This document shows positions 1-5,724 of a DNA stretch of 6,926 nt, one piece after another (position 1 is the stretch's first letter; the number at the start of each line of letters is the position of its first letter). Under the pieces are notes generated by a model that saw nothing but the letters and a program-made list of their open reading frames with translations, did no database searches and was not told the DNA's origin. This DNA is from Gammaproteobacteria bacterium (GTDB lineage: Bacteria; Pseudomonadota; Gammaproteobacteria; Steroidobacterales; JABDKV01), in assembly GCA_029862285.1 (NCBI GenBank), contig JAOTXR010000110.1, positions 1-6,926 on the forward strand. The letters are read 5' to 3'. The position numbers were made by a program, and so were the translations under genes.

Positions 1-1122
1 CTGGACAAACAACCGGAATTTACCGGCTGGCAGGACGATCTGGGACCCTGGAACCCGGTAATTCGCGACGGGAAACTATATGGGCGTGGTGGCGCCGATG
101 ATGGTTATGCCGTATTTGGCTCACTGACGGCAATCCGGGCACTGCAGGAGCAACAGGTGCCGCATGCGCGTTGCGTGGTGGTCATCGAGTTCTCCGAAGA
201 GAGCGGCAGCCCCGACCTGCCCGCCTACATCGACCATCTGGCCGATCGTATCGGCACACCCAGCCTGGTTGTCTGCCTCGATGCCGAATGCGGCAACTAC
301 GATCAACTCTGGTGTACCACCACGCTGCGTGGAAACCTGGTCGGTACGCTGTCTATCGATGTGTTGACCGAAGGCGTGCACTCCGGCGGCGCCAGTGGCA
401 TCGTTCCATCGAGCTTCAGGGCGCTCAGGATCCTGCTCAGCCGTCTGGAGGACGAAACGACCGGTGAGACGCGTGTGCCGATTCTGGAACCGTCAATACC
501 CGATCAGCGCATCGAACAGGCGCGTGCCACCGCGACGACACTGGGTGACGGCGTACACCTGCGTTTTCCATGGGCCGAAGGCATGCGACCGGTTACGGAC
601 GCGCCGGTCGAATTGCTGTTGAACAACTGGTGGCGCTCGACGCTTTGCGTAACCGGTATCGACGGCATACCGGAGCTGCAACAGGCGGGCAACGTCTTGC
701 GCCCCAACACAACGGTCAAACTCTCATTCCGGCTTCCACCCGACTGCGACGCCACCGCCGCAGGTCAGGCTGTCAAGGAAATTCTGGAAGCCGCGCCACC
801 ATTTGGGGCACAGGTGCACTTTGATGTCGAATCGGCCATGGTGGGCTGGAGTGCGCCGGAAATTGCACCGTGGCTGGACGATTCCATGGCGCGTGGTTCA
901 CAAAGCTATTTTGGCAGCCCGGCAATGTACATGGGTACGGGTGGCAGCATCCCATTCATGGCAATGCTGGGGGACAGATTTCCGGGCGTCCAGTTCCTGG
1001 TAACCGGTGTGCTCGGGCCACACTCCAATGCGCACGGTCCCAACGAGTTTCTGCACATCGATACGGGCAAGAAAGTTACCTGCTGCGTAGCGCAGGTGCT
1101 GGCCGATCACTTCAACCGCTAG
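1..1122 (+). CDS. M20-family zinc metallopeptidase (dipeptidase/deacylase-like), 5' truncated
   Basis: The reading frame is open from base 1 to TAG at 1120-1122, giving 373 residues with the N-terminus (probably under about 100 residues) outside the window. M20 enzymes are cytosolic two-zinc hydrolases of peptide or amide bonds. In fragment numbering the frame begins LDKQPE, which fits the HLDxQP motif, so D2 would be the Asp of HxD and its His the codon just before the window. YGRGGADDG (27-35) carries the bridging Asp D33, SEES (65-68) the general base and metal-binding Glu pair E66/E67, and D94 the next metal ligand. HSGG starts at H127 in the lid-domain region. GGSIPF (314-319) and HGPNE (345-349) supply the closing substrate loop and last metal His. 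All core residues present look intact. The substrate is unknown; carnosinase-like dipeptidase and acetylornithine or succinyl-diaminopimelate deacylase-like activities are alternatives. It converges on the DUF885 gene, with no sign of a shared operon. Confidence -1.
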   Translation: MDKQPEFTGWQDDLGPWNPVIRDGKLYGRGGADDGYAVFGSLTAIRALQEQQVPHARCVVVIEFSEESGSPDLPAYIDHLADRIGTPSLVVCLDAECGNYDQLWCTTTLRGNLVGTLSIDVLTEGVHSGGASGIVPSSFRALRILLSRLEDETTGETRVPILEPSIPDQRIEQARATATTLGDGVHLRFPWAEGMRPVTDAPVELLLNNWWRSTLCVTGIDGIPELQQAGNVLRPNTTVKLSFRLPPDCDATAAGQAVKEILEAAPPFGAQVHFDVESAMVGWSAPEIAPWLDDSMARGSQSYFGSPAMYMGTGGSIPFMAMLGDRFPGVQFLVTGVLGPHSNAHGPNEFLHIDTGKKVTCCVAQVLADHFNR

Positions 1123-1155
1123 TTGCGGTTACGTGTCTCGTCATGCCCGCTATGT

Positions 1156-1180
1156 TTGTGGGAAGATGCCAATCCCGCGA
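1156..1180 (+). repeat. Degenerate REP-like unit, inverted relative to the two at 1314-1378
   Basis: TTGTGGG at 1156-1162 and CGCGA at 1176-1180 bracket a decayed centre that still contains short GGGA/TCCC complementarity. Aligned with the reverse complement of 1314-1338, the two ends match at nearly the same spacing (25 versus 24 nt) while the central stem is lost. The match is partial, so this may be a decayed copy or chance. Confidence -1.
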
Positions 1181-1198
1181 CGAGAAAGAAGACGGCTG

Positions 1199-1235
1199 TT
1201 TGTCTGCGCCGACTTTCTTCGGAGGCGCCGACAAA
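1199..1235. terminator. Strong imperfect hairpin between convergent genes, possible transcription stop for the M20 gene
   Basis: TTTGTCTGCGCC (1199-1210) and GGCGCCGACAAA (1224-1235) are complementary at 11 of 12 positions around a 13-nt loop. The hairpin begins 77 bases past the M20 stop codon. No T-run follows on either strand, so a classical Rho-independent terminator is not shown; it could instead be a 3'-end protecting structure. The pairing is seen directly; the terminator role is inferred. Confidence -1.
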
Positions 1236-1313
1236 TACCGGCTTCTAGGCTCGTCGCGTCCGGGCGATCGTCAGCACAACCCGGCAGTCGGGCTCGCCGC
1301 AATCGCGGCAGGG

Positions 1314-1338
1314 ATCGCGGCTAAAGCCGCGCCCACAA
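1314..1338 (-). repeat. REP-like palindromic unit, best-preserved copy
   Basis: CGCGGCT (1316-1322) and AGCCGCG (1325-1331) form a perfect 7-bp inverted repeat around AA, followed by CCCACAA. The layout, a G+C stem flanked on one side by CCCACA, resembles the intergenic REP elements common in Pseudomonas, Xanthomonas and related gammaproteobacteria. An ATCGCGGC partial repeat also lies just before it at about 1302. Such elements are typically mobilised by RAYT transposases; none is encoded in the window. Confidence -1.
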
Positions 1339-1350
1339 CCATACGCAGCA

Positions 1351-1378
1351 GATTCGCGGCAAAATGCCGTTCCTGCGG
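1351..1378 (-). repeat. Second REP-like unit in direct orientation
   Basis: GATTCGCGGC followed by AAAATGCCG and TTCCTGCGG aligns with the unit at 1314-1338 (GAT-CGCGGC, AAA, GCCG, then a CC-containing tail). The stem is CGGCA (1357-1361) with TGCCG (1365-1369). It lies 17 bases beyond the DUF885 stop codon, where a REP-like stem could stabilise or terminate that transcript's 3' end. Confidence -1.
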
Positions 1379-1394
1379 AAGAAATCGGGACCCG

Positions 1395-2690
1395 TTATTG
1401 CAGCATTGACGCGCTGACCGGCGTCGACAGGATCTTCTCAAAAGCAGTCCAGCGAGCGTCAGAATCGCTACCGGCGGCTTCGACATATTCACGCACGATA
1501 TCCTTGCCCAGGTTGTAATTGATAACGTACGAACGGTACTTCTCAATAAATTTGAGCCGCTGTTGCGCCCGCTCTCGTGACATCAGCGCGTAGTCCTGCA
1601 GCCACTGGACGGCAGCGTCGGCATCGATTTCATTGTCCAGGTAAGCCCTGGCTGCCTCGTTGCCGGCATAGTTGAGTCGTTTGACGACAGCTTCTACCTG
1701 GTAATACTCGTCCACACGAGACGCATCCAGCCCGGCGAGCGGAAACAACACGTCGCGCTCGAAGTCCTCCCGTTCACGCCCGGAAAAAGCCATGGGGATA
1801 CCGTAATTGGCGCTGCCCTCGGCGATGAGGCTCATCGGGCTAAACAGCGGATAAACAGAAAATTCGACCCAACCCCGCTTTTGCACCAGCTCTCGCTCCA
1901 GTAACGTATTAAACACATGGTGGCCTGGATAACCCTCATGACATGCGAGGTCGACAGCACGATCGATATGGATCGGCAGATCGGTATTCAACTGAATCAG
2001 GCTATAGGCATTGCCCTGGAACCAGTTATAACCACTCCATGGCTTGTCGGTGACATATTCAACGACAAAGCGCTCATTCTCGGGCAACGGGATGCGCTGG
2101 ATTGTACGTTTGCGACACTCGTCGATGGCGGCTGCAAACACCGCGTCGAGCCGCTCGGAAGGTATGACAAAACTGTCGCGAAAACGACTGCGACGCTCGG
2201 ACAGCGATCCTTCACCGGGCAGCAGCGCGTCGAGCTCGACCAGCAATGACTCGAAATAGCCGGCCTCATAATGCGGTGGCGCTGCATCGTAAAGCAGCCG
2301 CGCCTCCTGGTCGAAGCTAAATTTTTTGCCCCGCAGAAGATCCGCGCGCGTCTGTACCGCAGTCAGTTGTTTGAGCAACAGCGTCCGTCGTTGTCCGTCA
2401 ACTGGTGTATCACGCCCCAGATCGCCTGCGGAAACCGTACTGCGCAGCAAGCCGGCCTTGATCGAAATTCCATCCAGCGACAATTCGTCGCGCCGCGCGT
2501 CTTCCCGCCACTGCTCCGGTCCGTGATATGCATCGACAAAATCCGCATCGTGCTGGCCAAGGGCCAGGACCAGCCGCACGTACTGCTCGGCCAGGCCGTC
2601 CATATCGTGGGGGCTGACCGGCGGTGCCGAGAGACAACTGCAGACCACCACAGCCACCAGGCCAAGCCCGGCGCGCCACTTTGAAAGCAT
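1395..2690 (-). CDS. DUF885 family predicted metallohydrolase, exported
   Basis: This 431-residue protein has the signature of the DUF885 family (PF05960), putative zinc peptidases of unestablished substrate. HEGYPGHH at residues 251-258 supplies the likely His/Glu metal and catalytic residues, and EGSANYG at 291-297 the likely third ligand and second helix, with the usual spacing. The N-terminus is a short basic stretch followed by a hydrophobic run (about residues 9-20) ending VVVCSCLSAPP. This is a signal peptide, perhaps a lipoprotein signal cleaved before C19, although the lipobox VCSC is atypical. The protein therefore probably acts in the periplasm or at a membrane surface. The ATG at 2690 is preceded by AGAGGA eight bases upstream on the minus strand. 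The 31-bp gap to the upstream NERD gene suggests co-transcription. Family membership is firm; enzymatic activity is inferred. Confidence -1.
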   Translation of the reverse strand: MLSKWRAGLGLVAVVVCSCLSAPPVSPHDMDGLAEQYVRLVLALGQHDADFVDAYHGPEQWREDARRDELSLDGISIKAGLLRSTVSAGDLGRDTPVDGQRRTLLLKQLTAVQTRADLLRGKKFSFDQEARLLYDAAPPHYEAGYFESLLVELDALLPGEGSLSERRSRFRDSFVIPSERLDAVFAAAIDECRKRTIQRIPLPENERFVVEYVTDKPWSGYNWFQGNAYSLIQLNTDLPIHIDRAVDLACHEGYPGHHVFNTLLERELVQKRGWVEFSVYPLFSPMSLIAEGSANYGIPMAFSGREREDFERDVLFPLAGLDASRVDEYYQVEAVVKRLNYAGNEAARAYLDNEIDADAAVQWLQDYALMSRERAQQRLKFIEKYRSYVINYNLGKDIVREYVEAAGSDSDARWTAFEKILSTPVSASMLQ

Positions 2691-2721
2691 ATAAGGTATC
2701 CTCTGCAGATCGCTGATTTTA

Positions 2722-3288
2722 CTAGGCCGCTGCCGTTGCCTCGCGCAACTTCAACCACTCGCTATAAAAGGCATCGATGGCCCGGTCAGGTGCGGCCGCT
2801 TTGGCCGCAGGAAACTGTTCGCGCAATTGCGCCAGCGAAACCACCTGAGGCAGCTCGCCACCGCGGAAATCTGTTCCGTCGTTGAAGACGATGCGTCCGT
2901 GTACCGGCACATCCGGAACGAGCCGTTTGACCGCGACCACGCGCGCCATCGACGGCCCGATTGGGTTGTTGATGTTAAAACGTTCCGAACCATCCATTAC
3001 CGCCCAACGATCCAGACTGGTTCCCGCAAAAACAATTCCACCAATCTCTTTGACATCGAGCACCAGCAAACCGCGCGAGGTCAGCAGCAGAAAATCGACT
3101 TCAATTTGGCCATCGAGACCATCCGGAATAATTACCCGCTCCATGAAATCGTGAGAGATGGCGCGCATGCATTTTAATAAAGTACGCCGCGCACGACGAC
3201 GGGAGCTGGACATAAAAGCGATCAGCCCCGCCGACGCAGCGACGACAGACAAGGTAGCCGTTAATTCTGGTGCCATGCCAACACTCAT
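2722..3288 (-). CDS. Membrane-anchored NERD (nuclease-related) domain protein
   Basis: This 188-residue protein starts with one hydrophobic segment (about 9-27) followed by a basic patch SSSRRRARR, predicting an N-terminal anchor with the rest in the cytoplasm. A compact NERD-like domain follows. I-E-V-D-F-L-L-L-T (62-70) and the strand G-L-L-V-L-D-V-K (73-80) fit the family's E-x-D and (D/E)-x-K signature of the restriction-endonuclease-like fold, with E63, D65, D78 and K80 as candidate active-site residues. Asn-Pro at 108-109 corresponds to the family's NP motif, but the glutamine that usually follows closely is not evident. No helicase, kinase or zinc-finger partner domain is present. The ATG at 3288 has GGAA eight bases upstream; a second in-frame ATG at 3276 is possible. 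It is followed after 31 bp by DUF885. The domain call rests on motif and fold pattern; nuclease activity is untested and the cellular role unknown. Confidence -1.
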   Translation of the reverse strand: MSVGMAPELTATLSVVAASAGLIAFMSSSRRRARRTLLKCMRAISHDFMERVIIPDGLDGQIEVDFLLLTSRGLLVLDVKEIGGIVFAGTSLDRWAVMDGSERFNINNPIGPSMARVVAVKRLVPDVPVHGRIVFNDGTDFRGGELPQVVSLAQLREQFPAAKAAAPDRAIDAFYSEWLKLREATAAA

Positions 3289-3311
3289 TCCCTAAATTCC
3301 ATGCGGCGTCT

Positions 3312-3317
3312 ATTCTA
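3312..3317 (-). promoter_or_regulatory. Possible -10 element for the NERD-DUF885 pair
   Basis: On the minus strand TAGAAT (5 of 6 to TATAAT) lies 23 bases before the NERD start codon. No recognisable -35 hexamer is found at 16-18 bp, so this is only a weak sigma-70 candidate. Readthrough from thrC is the alternative source of transcription. Confidence -1.
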
Positions 3318-3350
3318 CTTAGTCTCCGTCGCCACTGATATTTCGAAGAG

Positions 3351-3359
3351 TTATCCACA
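3351..3359 (+). promoter_or_regulatory. Perfect DnaA-box 9-mer, isolated
   Basis: TTATCCACA matches the strong DnaA-box consensus TTATNCACA exactly. It sits in the noncoding spacer upstream of the NERD gene, about 60 bases before its start codon and upstream of the possible -10. No second box, AT-rich unwinding region or replication gene accompanies it, so an origin is not supported. A regulatory or titration site, or chance, are the options. Confidence -1.
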
Positions 3360-3440
3360 GCGGGCATAACTCAGCACTGTTCTCACAAATGAAACAGAGA
3401 AAGTTGATATGGCTTCGAAACTTTTCCAAAGGCCCCGGCT

Positions 3441-3476
3441 GTATTTGACGAAATACCGACCATCGATATGATCGTC
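3441..3476 (-). other. Two small tandem hairpins just downstream of thrC
   Basis: GACCATCGATATGATCGTC (3458-3476) is an imperfect palindrome beginning 21 bases past the thrC stop. GTATTT (3441-3446) and AAATAC (3451-3456) form a perfect 6-bp stem with a GACG loop immediately after. Neither is followed by a T-run in the thrC direction, so intrinsic termination is not convincing. They may mark the 3' end of the thr message or simply be weak structure. I found no other clear terminator between thrC and the NERD gene. Confidence -1.
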
Positions 3477-3496
3477 AGGAACCGTATCTGCGCAGA

Positions 3497-4795
3497 TCAG
3501 GCGCCTGAGAGAATCTCTACGAATGCAGCGAAGTCGGGTTCGATCTCGACATACCGGGACGGCAGATGCATCAGTCTTTCCAGGCTTGGTGGCACCAGTA
3601 TTGTCTCACCGATCAATGGTTCAATGACGGTTTCGAATTTGGCGGGGTGTGCCGTTGCGACCATTATGTGTGCGCAATCCGGTACTTTTGGCACGTAATG
3701 ATCGTACACGAAAGCCGCTGTTGCAGTGTGCGGGCACCAAAGCGATTTGTTGTCACGATAGTCGCAGACTATTTGTTGCGCGATCTGTTCGTCACTAACC
3801 GCCCACGCGTCGATCTTTTGTCGCGCGATGTCCTTACCGGTGTACAGATGACGCAACCGTTCCATGTTACTGGGGTTACCGACGTCCATGGCTGACGCCA
3901 GGGTGACAAGACTCTGGCGGGGTTGCCACTGCCCGCTGCGCAAATAATCCGGAATCACCCGGTTGGCATTGGTGGCCAGGTACACATGATCCACGGGCAA
4001 ACCCATGTGACGTGCCCAGACTGCCGCGACGGCATTACCGAGATTGCCGGTGGGAATTATGAAAGATGGCGCCTGGCCGTGCTCTCGCCAATGCGCTAAC
4101 GCCGTGGCCGCGTAGTAGACAGCCTGAGGCAGCAATCTTCCGATACTGATGCTATTGGCCGACGTCAGACGCCGGGCCGCCCGTAAATCCGGCGTGCCAA
4201 ATGCCTGCTTGACCAGTTGCTGACAATCGTCGAATACACCCGCCACCCGGAATGCATGGACATTGTCGCCCCAGCAGGTCAGCTGTTGCTCCTGTCGCGG
4301 CGAGACCATGCCGGCCGGATACAACACATACACTTCAATACCCGGGCGGCCGTGAAACGCCGCAGCGACTGCCCCGCCGGTATCGCCGGATGTGGCGACC
4401 AGTACTTTCAACGGCTCGGTCATCCGCTGCTCGATACGTTCCAGGCAGGCGGCCAGAAAGCGTGCCCCCACATCCTTGAATGCGGCGGTAGGCCCGTGAA
4501 ACAGCTCCAGCACCGCAAGACCGGGCTTGGCAGCTACCGGTTTGACTGGCGTCGGGAAGTTAAAAGCGTCATCACAGATCGCCGCGAGCTCGGCAGCCAG
4601 CGGGTCACCGCTGAAAAACGGTGTCAGCAGGATTTGACCCACCGCCGCCAAACCCTCGGCACCGGCAAAATCCGCCACCTCAAAGCTGGGGAAAACGCCG
4701 GGAACGAACAGACCACCGTCGCCGGCCAATCCCAGACGCACCGCCTCGCTGAGGTTGACCGGTCGACTCTGCCCGCGGGTACTTTGGTAGTCCAC
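3497..4795 (-). CDS. thrC: Threonine synthase
   Basis: ThrC is the cytosolic PLP enzyme converting O-phosphohomoserine to threonine and phosphate, the last pathway step. From GTG at 4795 it is 432 residues, a normal bacterial length. The N-terminus DYQSTRGQ followed by the GLAGDGGLFVP segment fits the threonine synthase N-terminal domain. HGPTAAFKD contains the PLP-binding Lys at about residue 107; SGDTGG (136-141) and PTGNLGN (248-254) bind cofactor phosphate and substrate, and SANSISIGRLLPQ (212-224) is the conserved synthase block. The frame also has an upstream GTG at 4840 that would add 15 residues, but this extends into thrB and adds non-conserved sequence (LGARCPGRP). The GTG at 4795 shares its G with the thrB stop (TAGTG) and gives a typical start, so I chose it. 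There is little Shine-Dalgarno sequence, consistent with translation coupled to thrB. A 208-bp spacer follows before the NERD gene. Confidence -1.
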   Translation of the reverse strand: MDYQSTRGQSRPVNLSEAVRLGLAGDGGLFVPGVFPSFEVADFAGAEGLAAVGQILLTPFFSGDPLAAELAAICDDAFNFPTPVKPVAAKPGLAVLELFHGPTAAFKDVGARFLAACLERIEQRMTEPLKVLVATSGDTGGAVAAAFHGRPGIEVYVLYPAGMVSPRQEQQLTCWGDNVHAFRVAGVFDDCQQLVKQAFGTPDLRAARRLTSANSISIGRLLPQAVYYAATALAHWREHGQAPSFIIPTGNLGNAVAAVWARHMGLPVDHVYLATNANRVIPDYLRSGQWQPRQSLVTLASAMDVGNPSNMERLRHLYTGKDIARQKIDAWAVSDEQIAQQIVCDYRDNKSLWCPHTATAAFVYDHYVPKVPDCAHIMVATAHPAKFETVIEPLIGETILVPPSLERLMHLPSRYVEIEPDFAAFVEILSGA

Positions 4796-4797
4796 TA
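4793..4797 (-). promoter_or_regulatory. TAGTG stop-start overlap coupling thrB to thrC
   Basis: On the minus strand the thrB stop TAG (4797-4795) and the preferred thrC start GTG (4795-4793) share one G. The 20 bases upstream lack a purine-rich ribosome site, so thrC probably depends on ribosomes terminating on thrB. Confidence -1.
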
Positions 4798-5724
4798 CGA
4801 TTCGATTCGGGCGCCCGGGGCATCGAGCGCCGAGATCCACCGGTCACTTGCCACGCCTGCTGCTGCAAATGCTGCCTGCATCGCAGCAGCAACGCGTTCG
4901 GCATCGTCCGCACGCGCCCAGGCGAAAACACTCGGGCCGCTACCGGACAGCGAACAACCCAGGGCGCCGCTGTCCAGGGCGCCCCGCTGGACTGCGTGAA
5001 AAGCCGGGACCATGTGTGCGCGCTGTGGTTCAACGATGTAATCGCCCAACGAGCTGCTGATGAGTCCCGGATCGTCACGAAAACAACCCGTGATAAAACC
5101 GGCCAGCGCCGCTAATTGTTCGACCACCCGGTCCATGGGCACGCTCGTCGACAACAGGGCGCGGGCTACGCTGGTTTCGACCTGCAAATGCGGATGCACC
5201 AGCACACACAACAAACCAGTCGGTGCCGGGATAGAAGAAACGACCGGCGACTCGTGTCCCTGTACCAGCGTCAGCCCGCCGTGGAGCGATGGTGCGATGT
5301 TATCTGCATGTGGCACACCACCGGCGGCCAGCGCCTCACCGGCCATTGCATGCACCAGCAGATCCTTTACCGACAGTGGCGAATCCAGCAATGCATTGAC
5401 AGCAACAGCGCCAGCAACGGCGGACGCGGCCGAGCCGCCCATGCCGGACCCTAAAGGTATGCCTTTTTGCAGAACCAGTTCGATGCCAAACCCGGCACCG
5501 CTGGACTCCAGCAGGCTCTGTGCCGCACGTCCGGCGGTGTTCTTTTCGGCTTCGATTGGCACCGCACAGGGCAAGCCCTGTATTGCGGTGATAGTGACAC
5601 CCTGCCGGGTGCTGCGCGTCGCGGTGCACCGGTCACCGGGACCGGCTATTGCCTGACCCAATACATCAAAACCAACGGCGAGGTTGCCAATCGATGCCGG
5701 AGCGAAGGCCGTAGCCGATTTCAA
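4795..5724 (-). CDS. thrB: Homoserine kinase
   Basis: ThrB is the GHMP-family kinase that phosphorylates homoserine with ATP to O-phosphohomoserine, supplying ThrC. At 309 residues it is full length. The three GHMP motifs are present in order: APASIGNLAVGFDVLG at about 8-23, the ATP-binding loop PLGSGMGGSAAS at 90-101, and GCSLSGSGPSVFA at 256-268 near the C-terminus. E130 and the PHADNIAPSLHGG block (138-150) match the conserved substrate-site region. The frame has no ATG in the expected place. The only recognised initiator is TTG at 5724, which overlaps the thrA stop as TTGA, and it places the protein start a few residues before the conserved APAS motif as usual for the family. A weak GGGTG lies seven bases upstream. 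Middle gene of the thrA-thrB-thrC operon. Identification is very secure; the exact start is less so. Confidence -1.
   Translation of the reverse strand: MKSATAFAPASIGNLAVGFDVLGQAIAGPGDRCTATRSTRQGVTITAIQGLPCAVPIEAEKNTAGRAAQSLLESSGAGFGIELVLQKGIPLGSGMGGSAASAVAGAVAVNALLDSPLSVKDLLVHAMAGEALAAGGVPHADNIAPSLHGGLTLVQGHESPVVSSIPAPTGLLCVLVHPHLQVETSVARALLSTSVPMDRVVEQLAALAGFITGCFRDDPGLISSSLGDYIVEPQRAHMVPAFHAVQRGALDSGALGCSLSGSGPSVFAWARADDAERVAAAMQAAFAAAGVASDRWISALDAPGARIES
5721..5724 (-). promoter_or_regulatory. TTGA start-stop overlap coupling thrA to thrB
   Basis: On the minus strand TTG (5724-5722, thrB start) overlaps TGA (5723-5721, thrA stop). This resembles the common ATGA coupling junction with the rarer TTG start in place of ATG, and suggests reinitiation by ribosomes that finish thrA. 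Confidence -1.

Noticed and set aside
870..1409. 179-residue plus-strand frame running past the M20 stop through the intergenic repeats
   Set aside because: Its first half is an alternate frame of the M20 gene and its second half translates the REP-like region; composition is not protein-like.
1271..1546. 91-residue minus-strand frame at the DUF885 3' end
   Set aside because: It overlaps the real DUF885 frame and the repeats, with no start context or homology-like pattern.
3289..3496. Replication origin suggested by the DnaA box
   Set aside because: There is only one box, no DUE-like AT-rich repeats and no dnaA, dnaN, gidA or parAB neighbours.
3497..3508. Perfect 12-bp palindrome TCAGGCGCCTGA covering the thrC stop codon
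   Set aside because: One or two 12-bp palindromes are expected by chance in a window this size, and without a loop it cannot form a normal RNA hairpin.
4217..4999. 260-residue plus-strand open frame
   Set aside because: It lies opposite thrC and thrB, has no recognisable domain, and is low-complexity Arg/Gln/Ala-rich as expected of an antisense shadow of GC-rich genes.
5060..5656. 198-residue plus-strand open frame
   Set aside because: It is antisense to the well-supported thrB, Ser/Thr/Ala/Pro-rich, with no family-like motif.
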